DNA of 64,000 nucleotides from Rosa chinensis (Eukaryota; Streptophyta; Magnoliopsida; Rosales; Rosaceae): assembly GCF_002994745.2 (NCBI RefSeq), contig NC_037090.1, positions 27,510,501 through 27,574,500 on the forward strand, read 5' to 3'. A program made the position numbers and the translations under genes. This document shows, in pieces, positions 22,923-33,749 of the stretch; within the stretch, counting starts at the first letter, position 1, and every line of letters starts with the position of its first letter. Below the pieces are notes generated by a model. The model was not told where the DNA came from, made no database searches, and saw only the letters and a program-made list of their open reading frames with translations.

Positions 22923-23470
22923 TTCAGATGATGATGAAGATGGTGGAAGTGGAAAAGGTGGTGGAGGTAAAGGGTATGAATATGGACAATCTTCTATACG
23001 TGGAGGATTGAATCAATTTACCTGTTAAATTAATTTTGATCATGCCACCTAAGATGAAAACTATGGAGCTAAAATAGTAGGTCATGATGCTCAAGAGAAT
23101 ATTATTTATGGGAGGAGGATTAGAGTTGCAACTGACGATCAAAATACCTCATCTGATGTTGCTTCAGTTGCCTTAAGTTTTGACTCTACTGTCAATTTAA
23201 GCACAAAGTGAAGTGGGACCTCATATGAATCTCATGAAGGCAACAATCAATTTGGTTATAACACTTATGAATATAATGCGCATGTGAAAAAGTACATGAC
23301 CAGTCATCCAATTAGATTCATCCTCACTATCCTCTTATAAGGGAAATAGTCAGCAACTCCAAAGAGATCTATAACTATCATATTCATCATTACAATTCTT
23401 ATAGTCTTGGTTTGATTATTATCCTTTCGTAGACCAGCGAGCGTCTTTTCAACCATAGAGTCGTAGATAA
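22923..23470 (+). pseudogene. Degenerate coding remnant with Gly- and Asp-rich start, family unsure
   Basis: One frame starts SDDDEDGGSGKGGGGKGYEY and continues with coding-like composition for about 400 bp, broken by at least three in-frame stops (around 23027, 23051 and 23209). Such Gly-rich, low-complexity tails occur at the C-terminus of some plant hAT-type transposase-like proteins, but I see no hAT dimerisation motif. Treat it as an unrecognised pseudogene, probably transposon derived. Confidence 0.35.
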
Positions 23471-23479
23471 AGTTGACAT

Positions 23480-24420
23480 TTATATTTCTTTATATGTAAA
23501 TCCAATAACTTGAATTTTTTCAATTTTTTTTCTTCAGATTATCCTCAATATTCTCCGATATCTTCTTCTTTCAAAGTTTCGATAAATCTGTATAAATTGA
23601 TATTTTAATTCTTGAGTAGGTTTTGTCTACTTTTTCTCCTCAATCTGCACCGCTAGCTTTCTATGGATGTGGTACGATTGAGATCCCGGCAACAGGTTGG
23701 GTTATCAAGAATGGCTGTGAGACTCTCCCGGAGCGGGGATGAGCAATGTTGTAGTCTTTTCACGGCGGTGTTCATAGTTGGTCGTGTCGATCCAGTGGGT
23801 TCTTTTTCTTGTACTAGTCTGGATGGACATATCGGGTTCCTACTGCTTCGGATGGAAGGGTTTCGTAGTTGTCTCTTTAGGAGTTTTCATCTAACTCCTT
23901 TATTTTTAAGAGCAATTATGGTGATGCTGTTGGTGGCCTTCTTATGAGACCTCGCTTGAGGTTTTTCTAGCTAGATTGCAGTGGTGGTAGTCAGCCATTT
24001 TACTGCCAATATCCCTGTTGACAACGGTAGAGGTCCTGTTGCTGGTATGGCTAGTTCCGGTCGACTGGTTTTGTCAGTTCCTTTGTTGTCTTTCATTTTG
24101 ATCCAATAGTTGTTTTTGTTGGTAGACTTGGGAACAACTCCTCTATGTAGCAGCCTCCTTTAGGATCATAAATAAATTGGAGAAGGTTTTTGACTGTATT
24201 CGGAGCCTTTCCAGGTAGTATCAGATTATTGGTTACTCGGAGCTTCACTCTAGGGTAACATTATGGTAGATTGCTTTAGGGTTTTTTATTTTTTATTCTA
24301 AGGCTTTCTAATCATATGGCTAAATTTTGGTTGTAAACCAACGGGTGAATCATTGTGTATCATTACCTTCATTTACTCTTTAATAAATTGACACCTAACT
24401 TCAACAAAAAAATAATGTAA
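23480..24420 (+). other. Possible retroelement 3' region
   Basis: The segment 23660-24420 is richer in G and T than its surroundings and ends in 'taataaattgac...caacaaaaaaat', as a LINE 3' UTR would. It resembles in style the outer element at 43081-48959. No domain or target duplication was found. Confidence 0.3.
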
Positions 24421-24647
24421 TTTTATAAGAATATCAATTTTATTTCTGATTTAAAAAATACCACTTTTATAAAATTTAATTTTTAATTATTTTATTTTAT
24501 ATTGAAAGAGACCGAACCTCTAGCAAAATAAATATAAAATTTTAAGACCCTTGATAACCCCAAACTTTTCAATCAAGCTCTCTCCTGTACACTGTAATTT
24601 TAGAAACCTAATTCTACACAAACTCATACCGCTCAAGCTTTCCGCCT

Positions 24648-24783
24648 CATTAATAATACTCAATGGCGTCGCTATAAAAGGCGTCTTTGGTCTAGCTAGC
24701 TAACTTTTCTCAATTCATTAATAATACTCAATGGCGTCGCTATAAAAGGCGTCTTTGGTCTAGCTAGCTAACTTTTCTCAATT
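24648..24783 (+). promoter_or_regulatory. Tandemly duplicated core promoter of NAC copy 3
   Basis: A 68-bp unit is repeated in direct contact (24648-24715 and 24716-24783) with essentially no change. Each copy contains a TATA box TATAAAAG (24673-24680 and 24741-24748) and the block 'ctagctagctaac'. The ATG of the gene is at 24822, so the second TATA lies 81 bp upstream and the first 149 bp. Two start sites are possible. Confidence 0.85.
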
Positions 24784-24821
24784 CTTAACCGGCCCTAACA
24801 ATCATCAGGCCCTGAAGCTCC

Positions 24822-26433
24822 ATGTCGAACAACATGGTTCCAGTAGTCTTGAATGAGACTGATGATTACTTTAATTCGATGCCACCCGGTTTTCGATTTG
24901 TTCCGACCGATGAAGTCTTGATTCTATGTTACTTGAGGAAGAAGTTATTGAACGAACCATTGCCCATTAACAGGATTCGTCATGTTAATATTTACCAATA
25001 CCATCCTCGAGACCTTACCGGTCAGTAATTTCTTGCCGATTTTGTTTGTTATCTTCTTCCTGGCAATGATTTGGAAACTCGTTTAAACTTTGTTCATTAT
25101 GGAGATTCTAAATTGTGCTTACTGTTAACTTGTTCATGGTTAAGAAACAAACCCTCTCTTGTCCTTCTCTTTTTTTTTTTCTCTTGTAGTGATGATAGAA
25201 TAATACGTTTCTGTTTCCTTTTATGTTCTCAGCTATGTACGACCTCCTTAGAGAAAGTGAATGGTACTATTTCACTCCTATTACTCGAAAGTATGTGAAC
25301 AGTTCTCGACCAAATCGAGTTGCACCGAATGGTTTTTGGAAGCCAAGAATGAACAACCCCATCAAAGATAGGAATAATGAAGTAGTTGGGTACAGGACGA
25401 GTCTGGAATTTTATGAAGGGAAATATCCAAACGGAAATAAGACAGGGTGGAAAATGAATGAATATACAATCAATGAAGCAATTATTCCTCCAAATATTAA
25501 TACAAATGGCAAAACTCGCATCAAGGTACCACAAATATATATAGATGCAATTTTCTTTCGATAGATAGCTCATTTTGTATGTGCATATATAGATGACAAT
25601 GTGGCGTTAGCTCAGTGGTTAGAGCACCCACTACCTATGTACGAAGTCACTATGGAGACAGGAGTGAAACCCTTTGATCATCTTTTAAAAGAAAAGAGAA
25701 AAAAAAGTATGTGCATATATAGATAGGATCATAGATATATGTACATAGTCCTCTTCTACAATTACACCGCGTATGTGGATAGCCCTCTTTTGCTGCACCT
25801 TCGAACGGGCTTGTTTGTGGTACTCGATCATACCGTTCTAACATTATCCGCATTCTAGATCCAGTGACTCGATCATTTTTGTTATTGATAACTATGCTTA
25901 TTCACAATGCTCTACTTGTAATCATGTTTGATCTTCTTTATTTTAATTGTTCTTAATTTAAAATTCATCAGCTGTTGTCTTTCACGTTTACCATAATTTT
26001 CAACTATAAACCATTACTAATCACAACATATTTTCTCAAGACATACTCACTATTGGGTAATCCCAAAGTTTTACCAAACTCCCTATTTAGATGTCTAACT
26101 AATTATTTTTGTACGTAGTTGGATGATTGTGTTTTGTGCAAGATTTTTACGCTTAAGGTGGCCAGGAAGCTTCAGAATGAGATACAATACCAGTTGGAGA
26201 ATCCTATAGGTCGTAACAAAGCAACATCAACATCAATTGTTGGTCCAAGTAACACTACTACAACAACTGGTGATCAGTTACCTGTGCATGACGCCATGGA
26301 ACATGAGCCGCATAGTAACCATGAAGTGCAACAAGATGGTTCTTCTGATTCTAAGCACGAAGAAGATGATGATGGTTGGTTGATCATTGGAGTAGAGTCT
26401 CTGAATATCTCTTCAGATCCTATGATAGGGTGA
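24822..26433 (+). CDS. NAC-domain transcription factor, tandem copy 3
   Basis: Exons 24822-25020, 25233-25525 and 26119-26433 join in frame to 268 residues. NAC signature stretches are 'MPPGFRFVPTDEVLILCYL', 'EWYYFTPITRKYVNSSRPNR', 'GFWKPRMNNPIK', 'KTGWKMNEYTI' and 'LDDCVLCKIF'. In subdomain D the usual W-K-A-T-G reads W-K-P-R-M, so the DNA-contacting region is unusual. The C-terminal part is short and acidic (HEEDDDGWLII). The second intron contains a SINE (25595-25706). The promoter is tandemly duplicated. It is the most diverged of the three copies; family is certain, activity is inferred. Confidence 0.88.
25595..25706 (+). mobile_element. tRNA-derived SINE in intron 2 of NAC copy 3
   Basis: The element begins with a tRNA-like A box (gttagctcagtggttagagc) and ends in an A-rich tail. 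It is flanked by a perfect 18-bp target duplication GTATGTGCATATATAGAT (25577-25594 and 25707-25724). The B box is degenerate (ggagtgaaacc). At 112 bp it is short. Confidence 0.9.
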
Positions 26434-26794
26434 TTTCGGCCGTCACAATTAGTTCAAGTGAACTTTAATTAGGGAGAAGACTATCTCAATATCGGTTGGT
26501 TTTTTATTTATTATTTTTGGTGAAAGTTTCAGCTGGTTATTACTCAAAAGGAATTAGATATGATTTAATTTATTTCCTTCCTCTGATTTTCTTTTGGGAA
26601 TGATTTTTCTGTTATGTTCTTTTATTTTCCCTCTCATGGTATCTTTCATACAAGCAACAAAGAGAAGTAGCTAGTAGAACAGCAATATTGTCAAAATATT
26701 CCGCAACTCATATGGTTCTTTGAAACCGAAAACTTTAGAAATAAATGTTCTAATAATAATCTTGTACGAGGATGAAGTTACTGGCCGGGTTGTG
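26434..26794. other. Spacer between convergent NAC copy 3 and the receptor kinase pseudogene
   Basis: It consists of AT-rich 3' flanks of two convergent genes. No separate feature is visible. Confidence 0.6.
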
Positions 26795-29266
26795 CTATTG
26801 TTCATATAGACCGTGATGATGCGTATGCCTATCACGTGGAAGTTGTGGCAATGGCGCTTCAAGCAACAGAACCTTCATCACTTGTCCTGCTTTTGGTCTC
26901 TCCTTACTATTGAGGTGAGTGCCCCATAATCCCACGATTAACAAGCATTCCATTTCACTTGGATCATATTTCATATCCAATCTCTCGTCAGCTGCCTTGA
27001 GAACATTTGCTGCAAGGTAAAACTGCCAAACCCACTCGAAAAGTGGCATGTGATATTCTCCATCGTAATAAGTCTGCCTTCCACAAGCAATCTCCAAGGC
27101 TACTACTCCAAAACTAAACATGTCCGACTCTTTGCTAGCCCTCCCTTGAAAAGCATATTCCGGGGCCATGTAGCCGAAAGTCCCTGCCACCCCTGTTGCC
27201 CTAGTCCTCAACCGCGCATCTACAAGCTTAGCAATCCCAAAATCCCCAAGCTTAGTGCTAAAATCGTTGTCTAACAATATGTTAGCTGATTTAATATCCC
27301 TGTGAAGGACACAATATTGCTCTGCATCTTCATGTAGATAATGAAGGGTCGAAGCTAAGCCTAAGGCTATCTTGTACCGGAAATCCCATTGCAAGGTTGC
27401 TCTACTGCCAAAGAGATGAGCATCAAGCTTGGCTGCTATTCGGCATGTATGCATAAACAAGTAAACATTCACCTTGCTCATGACACCATCCAATGAACTG
27501 CACCAGGTTTTTATGTATTAAGCGGCTTATGATTTTCACTTCATTGGTGAAAATTTTCTCCTGGTGCTCAGATTCAGCAAAGATTCTCTTCACAGCAACC
27601 ACACAGCCAAGATCTGGTATGACTCCTCTATATACCTGTCCCGAGCCTCCTTGGCCTAGCCTTCTATCATTTGCAAAACCAATGGTAGCTGGCTAGCTGC
27701 AACTAATTCTTGATAAGAAAATCGTCTTGGCAAGGATAGTCTCTCGAGATCCCTAGTTACAGAAGGCACTGCAGCATTGAAGTGGTATTCATGTCCTTCA
27801 ATATTCTTATTTATCTGCCTGTTTACCAACAACCAACACAAGGCCACACCAAGTACCAAAATAAACAAAGGAATAGCAGTGACTGCCACTATCAAGAATG
27901 TCTTCCATTTTCCTATATTATTCACCTCATCAGAATCCAACTTGGAATTGAATTCCCATGATTTTATTATATGGTTCTCAATGTGTCTTCCGGTAGCAGC
28001 TGAAAACCCAACTGTAACCCATTCTGGCAAAATATTGGGGAATTCGATTTGGTAAGAAAGAGGAGTAGTACTAGGATTTAGGGTTTCCTCGTCAGTCCAA
28101 AGAACACTGAGGATCTTTGTGGTAGCATTGTAAGTTATCGATGTCTTAACTACCTTGGTGCTGCTGAAATCCAAGCTGGCGGTAATGGCTGATGAGATAT
28201 TATTTACATTGATCCCAACATGGGGTCCCGGGGGATCCCAATCATCTTGGAATGTATCAAACTCAACCATGACAATTTGGTTATGGGACAATGCAGTGGT
28301 GCTATTGAATAATCCAAGAACACTACCAGCAGAGTTGGGTGGAATTGGATAGCCAACAGGAGCAAGGAAAAAAGCAAATCCATCAGAGTAATTTTTTTTT
28401 CCATTAGTATCGATCAGGAAAGTGAAATGGGTACTGAAGTGTGCTACTGACCGGGTAGCGGGTAGCAGAGTTCCACAGGTGGAAAGGCTCTGTGATGCGG
28501 GAAGCGTGAACACGATAGTAAGAGGCTCCGTCAAGCGTCGAAAGCCATATGAGATGAGCTAGAATCCACTAGCAATTACGGGCACAGCCGTAAGAAAGAT
28601 AGAGAAACTTCTCTAATATTTGGGTTTTTATTGATAACTTGAATTAATATTACAATCTAAGAGGTGCCTTATATATAGGGCACATAACATAAACCTAATA
28701 CAACTAGAAAACAAAAAGAATAATTTATTATAGACTAAAACTAGAAAACCTAATTAAACCTCATTAAATAAAAATCAGAAATAGAATCCTAGATACTAAA
28801 GAATATTACGCAAATATATAATTGGAATCCCAACCAAGATTTTGTTCGACAATTCCGATATATCCAAAATAGTAATTTATGATTAATTCCATCATTAAGA
28901 AGCCTATTTGAATACCAATTCCCAATATTCAAATTATTCTTCTTAATGTGAAGACGCTTCTTTCTTTTCGGGATTCTTTGTTGAAATTGGCTAAAATCTC
29001 GTCCTACATCACTCTGTATAAGTAAACCGCCCTACGCGGAGCATTTCAGTGACTGGGGTGAGTTCGACATTTCCTTCTCTAGGTGTGACGTCGCCTTCAT
29101 ACAGTATGTTCTTAATTTGTGTCAGGGAATCGGATAGATCGAACGAAAGGGGATTAACAAAGAGAGAAAGAAAATTGATGAAAATGAAGATGCTAAAGGC
29201 TGTTTTCCTGCAGCTAACAATAAGAAACATGGTAACTTTGTGCAGGCTGCAGGGATGGATGTTCAC
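26795..29266 (-). pseudogene. L-type lectin receptor-like kinase (LecRK-IX-like), disrupted
   Basis: Read on the minus strand, the pieces are: signal peptide and lectin N-terminus (29266-29012), the legume-lectin domain with 'DGFAFFLAP' and 'VEFDTF' (28487 to about 28000), a transmembrane segment (FLIVAVTAIPLFILVLGVAL, near 27870), then a kinase domain. The kinase shows a G-loop LGQGGSGQVY, VAVK lysine, HRDIK, DFG and APEY. Such receptors sit in the plasma membrane and act in pathogen perception. Breaks are: a 519-bp solo LTR at 28493-29011; a 7-bp tandem duplication (gggtagc twice, 28453-28466) that shifts the frame; a frameshift near 27680-27697; and a 4-bp insertion near 27425-27433. Near the kinase end a Cys of the family motif GLWCxH is Gly. 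The order and motifs match the LecRK-IX class; it cannot make an intact receptor. Confidence 0.9.
28493..29011 (-). mobile_element. 519-bp solo LTR inside the lectin receptor kinase gene
   Basis: The ends on the minus strand are TGATGTAGG... and ...CCCGCATCA. The target duplication CTCTG (plus strand) is perfect: 28488-28492 and 29012-29016. Removing the LTR and one CTCTG brings the lectin motif TYTE next to PFHLW in frame, which fixes both boundaries independently. AATAAAAA-type signals and a TATA-like 'ctatatataagg' lie inside. No internal coding sequence remains. Confidence 0.95.
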
Positions 29267-29663
29267 AAAAATCTAATATTGCATAGAATCAAAGAAAGTC
29301 GAAATAAGCATGTTATTTGTAACCTGCAGGCAATTAATTAAGGACCAGCGAAGAATCTGTTCTTTTTGTCTTAACTGTATGAGTGCCTTCAGCCTTGTAA
29401 TTAACTACTAGAATGTTGTACATATCTGGAGAGATTCTGAAAATGTCCATGCACAATGATACTCGAAATTTGGGATAGAAACCAATGCAAATATACCATT
29501 CCCATGATAAAGGAATCCAAACTATAGGCATATTTGGATTATTTCATATGGACTGACAGTATTAGCTCATTTGATTGACCAAATACGACATTGTTTCATG
29601 ACATTGGAAGGACCATCAAAGTTGATTATATCCACTTGGTATCTCTACTGTGTTGGAGATATC
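29267..29663. other. 5' flank of the receptor kinase pseudogene
   Basis: AT-rich DNA without a recognisable gene. The target site of the LINE begins at 29664. Confidence 0.6.
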
Positions 29664-29683
29664 GACATTACAATAAACTAATG

Positions 29684-31897
29684 GTTTAAGCCAACAAGAG
29701 GAATCCGACAAGGAGATCCACTCTCTCCTTACTTGTTTATTTTGGCAATGGAACCCTTAATCAGACATATGAATCATCTGGTTGCGAACCATAAATTTCA
29801 GGTTGGACTACTCTCTTCTCCTCTTGGTTTTAGAATCTCAAATTTAATGTTTGCTGATGATTATCTAGTTTTTGCCAAAGCCACGACGAAAGGAGCGAGA
29901 AACATCGCAAATGTTATTACCAGGTTCATTGAAGCCTCAGGTCAGAAAATTAACTTCAATAAATCCTCACTTTATTTTTCTAAGAATGTCCAAAACAGAT
30001 AAAGGAATGACATTGTTAGTATCCTTAACATAAACCAAAAAGCTACAATTGGAAAGTACCTGGGTGGCTGGTTATACATAATGTCATTTTTTGGAAAAAT
30101 CCCATCAATACTAATGAACTTTTATTGAGAATCTCCAACAAGCTTGCAGGATGGAAGAAAGGAACTCTCACACGAGCAGGTAGACTCACTTTAATTAAAT
30201 CAAATCTAGCTGGGATGCCAAACCATGCTATGTCGTGTTTTAAACGCTCCAAGAAGATAACTAACAGTATTGACAAGCAGGCCAGATCCTTTTTATGGGG
30301 ATCAGACATAACATGTCCCCCAATTGCTTGGAAACAGGTCTGCCAACCCAAGTCAATGGGGGGTCTAGCTATAAGGCCCTCTACTTTCTTCAACAATGCA
30401 GTTATAGCAAAATTGGCGTGGAAGATAATCAAAGACCCAAATAACTGGTGGGCTCAAATAATGAGACAAAAGTAATTAAGGAATGCCTCTTTTTTCCAGG
30501 CCAAGAAGAAAGCAGTCAAACTCTCTTGCGTGGAAAGGAGTACTGGATGCATGAGACCTCATTCTTAAAGGCATAAGATGGATCTTAGGCAATGGGAAAT
30601 CAATCCATTTCTGGATATTTAATTGGGTGTTTGATCACCCCTTGCACATTTATGTTGCAGAAGACAAAAGACACCTAATCAACTGGGATGAAACTATTGA
30701 CAACTATATACAAGACAAGGCCTGGAACAAAGGTAAACTCTTTTTATTTTTTTTATCATAACATTATTAATCAGATTATTAGTATTCCTATTCCTACAAC
30801 TGAGCAGGGAGATGACTTCATTTGGGGACCATCTTCAAATGGTCTTTTTACTATCAAATCAGCTACTTGAATGCAACTTAATACACAGGAAAAGCACAAT
30901 CAAATTGCTCTTATCAACAAATTATGGACACTGGATATCCAGCCAAAAATAAAAATTTTTGGTTGGCTACTACTAAGAGGAAGATTGAAAACAAGAGATA
31001 GACTCTCTATATTTAGAATGATAGATGATAATTCATGCCCTATGTGTAATTCTGACAATGAAAATGCAGATCATCTTTTTGGCTACTGTAATTTTGCTAC
31101 AGAAGTATGGAGACTGACAGGTATGCCTAGAACCTTGAACTGGAATGATGGATATCTTAAAGTCTTCCATGATTTATTCCTCTCTCAACCTTTTAATAGT
31201 AGTCTTTTTGCAAAAATAATCACCTCATGCTGGAAAATATGGAAAGCCAGAAATGTTAAAGTGTTCGGAAATGCAAACCCAAACCCACAATCTGTGCATA
31301 GCAGCTTTTGCTGCGACTATGGGTAATGTACGATCTATAAAGGGACAAGCAGTAAGAGTTGCTTCTCAAACTCAACAAACCACCATTAGGTGGACAACTC
31401 CTGTTGCTTGTGCAGTTAAACTCAACTTTGATGGATCAGTAAATGGAAATTCCGCTACAGGTGGTTTTGTTATACGTGATGTTCATGGCAAGCCCTTGGT
31501 TGCAGCAACTAAACAAGTTGGTACTTCTACAGTTCCTTTAGCAGAAGCCATTGCTCTACGTAACAGACTCGTCTATGCTTTAGAACGAGGACACAACAGA
31601 ATTGAAGTTGATGGCGACTCCAAACTTGTAATAGATGCTGTCAATAAAGTTATACACCCACCCTGGCGATTAATTAAAATTATTCAAGATATTGCTACAA
31701 GATTCAACTCAATCTCCTTTTGACATATCTTCCAGAAAGCAAACTTTGTAGCTGATGCCTTAGCTAATCTAGGCGACAACTATACTAGTGGAAATGTGTG
31801 GACAAATAGAGTCCCTTTGGAGGCTTCAAGAGCCTTAATGTTTGATATTGAGGCTTCCATCTTTAATTTATAGTATTTTCGTGTCAAAAAAAAAAAA
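29684..31897 (+). mobile_element. 5'-truncated LINE with 20-bp TSD
   Basis: The element starts inside the reverse transcriptase domain (TRGIRQGDPLSPYLF) and continues with 'MFADDYLVF', whose ADD is the catalytic box. A zinc-binding region follows (PKIKIFGWLLLRGRLKTRD...CPMCN...EnADHLF), then an RNase H domain (KLNFDGSV, AEAIALR, DGDSKLVI). It ends with a poly-A tail (31886-31897). A perfect 20-bp duplication GACATTACAATAAACTAATG flanks it (29664-29683 and 31898-31917). Several frameshifts and stops (30001, 30473, 30868, 31724) make it inactive. Target-primed reverse transcription explains the 5' truncation. Confidence 0.95.
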
Positions 31898-31917
31898 GAC
31901 ATTACAATAAACTAATG

Positions 31918-33741
31918 AAATGGAAATTAACAATCGATTCAACCAATATTGCACCAAAAATGTAACATGATGAAAGCATGCACTTCAATTAGGAGAAAAG
32001 AAGTTGCATACAATTACCCATATATAATGATATTAAGTACGGTAAAACATCAGTATCATCAAGATTTAATTTATACTATGCCATTTAGACTTTGTATTTT
32101 TGAAGAAGATATTATCCGGCCAGCTTATATCAGTATGAATTCGTTTCAAAATTTTAAGATCTAACTAGTTTTAAACAAGCAATATTTGGCTACATTACAA
32201 TTGAACTGACTTGAGCCATTCCTTTATATTGTTCTAGCTACTACGTAATTATTATAACTCGCTGGTTGTGTCTTTAAGAAAAATAAGAGACTTGTATGCA
32301 GGGGCGGAGCCACGTGGGGACCCAGTGGATCCCGTGTCCCACTGAATTTTATATATATATATTTTTTACTTTCTGTATATGAAAACAAAGAATAAGTTGC
32401 TTAGAGTTTGCAAATTTTACTGCCAGCCAACTTGGCGTAGTGGCAAGGATTTTTGAACTGGTTTCAATTTGTCCCAGGTTCGAATCACTTGCGTTGGCTT
32501 TTTAAGAGCGTTGACACAATTTTTCCTTATAGTTTGGCATAACTGAGATGCATTGACAAAGTTCTTGCTTATTTTTTTTAGTTTTTGGTAAAAATTTCAC
32601 AACATTATCAATAGAAACATGAAAAATATATCACCGCATGCAATTGACCGGCTCACAAAAGTTATTTCTTCAGTTCGAAACAAAGCGATTGCTCATCTAG
32701 CCATAAAAAAAAAAAAAAGCGATTGCTCATCTATATGTTCGAAATGGCCAGAACATGGTTTACCTTAGCAAAAAAGAAACATATACAGGTTTCAATGTCT
32801 TAGCAAACAAGAAAAATTCATGGTTTAATACTTTTAATTTAATTGACACCATTTGAAATGGACTTCCATCGTTGATTCCCAGCAAGTTCTCGAGTCTATA
32901 ACTAATTGGCCTTAAACATGAACCATCACCAGCTCACATAATAGACAGATGAAGGGGTTGTTCTCACCCAACTCAGTTCCAACATTTCCAATCAAGATGC
33001 AAACAACCATCCACCAAACCTTGTTATATTAATGTTAATGATGGACACTTGTCAAATTCCACTTCCAAATACAGACTTCAATTACATCACTGAATAGATT
33101 CCGAAGAAAGGTCATTTCCCAAATGTTGATCTATAATTGGTTGTTCAAACCGTACCCAGAAAAATAAGACTAAACACTGAAAGCCACTGGACCGTTCCAA
33201 ACCAAAAGGAGCACATTTGATAATACTAGTCTAATATTGGATTTGATTGCTCCGGCACGTGAGACGTCGGAAATGTGAAGACCTAAATTGGTAACCATTC
33301 TGCACCGTACGCGTGTCCTGTGGGTGAGCTAGTGTGATGTAGGCGGATGCCCTTGCATGGAAGTAACAAACCCTAATCAATCCTGATGGGTATATGGTTC
33401 AATGGGTTTACGCCACGTGTGCTCGACAATACCGTGTGACACGCATCTCCACTTGACCCAATTATTATTTGTGGGCTCTCTAAAAATCTTTACTTTTCAT
33501 TTTGTGATCTAACCTCTTTCGGCCGACACTAATTAAATATTGTTAAGATTTTTGATCAAGAGTACTTTTGCAAAGGTGTGCCTCTGTTTTACTTATTTAA
33601 GATTCTTCCCCAATAATTTCGTATTTTCTCCAAAGGCTACTATGGTTGAAATTCAGTGAAGCTACGGTGTTGGGTTCTCACACTTTTATCGTACTTTTTA
33701 TTGTCCTTTGATGAAGATTGATATTGGGAAGAAGTTGTGCA
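31918..33741. other. Intergenic DNA with repeat fragments
   Basis: Apart from the repeat at about 32301-32520, I see only AT-rich DNA with poly-A runs. No gene is supported. Confidence 0.55.
32301..32520 (+). repeat. Repeat fragment with a tRNA-like box pair
   Basis: 'aggggcggagccac' opens a segment typical of dispersed plant repeats. At 32412-32480 an A-box-like 'tggcgtagtggcaagg' is followed by a B-box-like 'ggttcgaatcac', as in tRNA-derived SINEs. No target duplication or tail was found, so the type is uncertain. Confidence 0.35.
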
Positions 33742-33749
33742 AGTCTATG

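Noticed and set aside
25604..25675. Possible tRNA gene (gttagctcagtggttagagc)
   Set aside because: No full cloverleaf can be drawn, the B box is poor, and an A tail and target duplication show it is a SINE.
13580..26433. A linked NAC and receptor-kinase defence island
   Set aside because: The receptor kinase is dead and nothing ties it functionally to the NAC genes. Neighbourhood alone is not evidence in plants.
27050..28352. Several plus-strand open frames of 60-92 codons
   Set aside because: They are antisense shadows of the lectin receptor kinase pseudogene.
32410..32485. Possible tRNA with A and B boxes
   Set aside because: The arms do not pair into an acceptor stem and the segment belongs to a repeat. 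It is kept only as a tRNA-like fragment.
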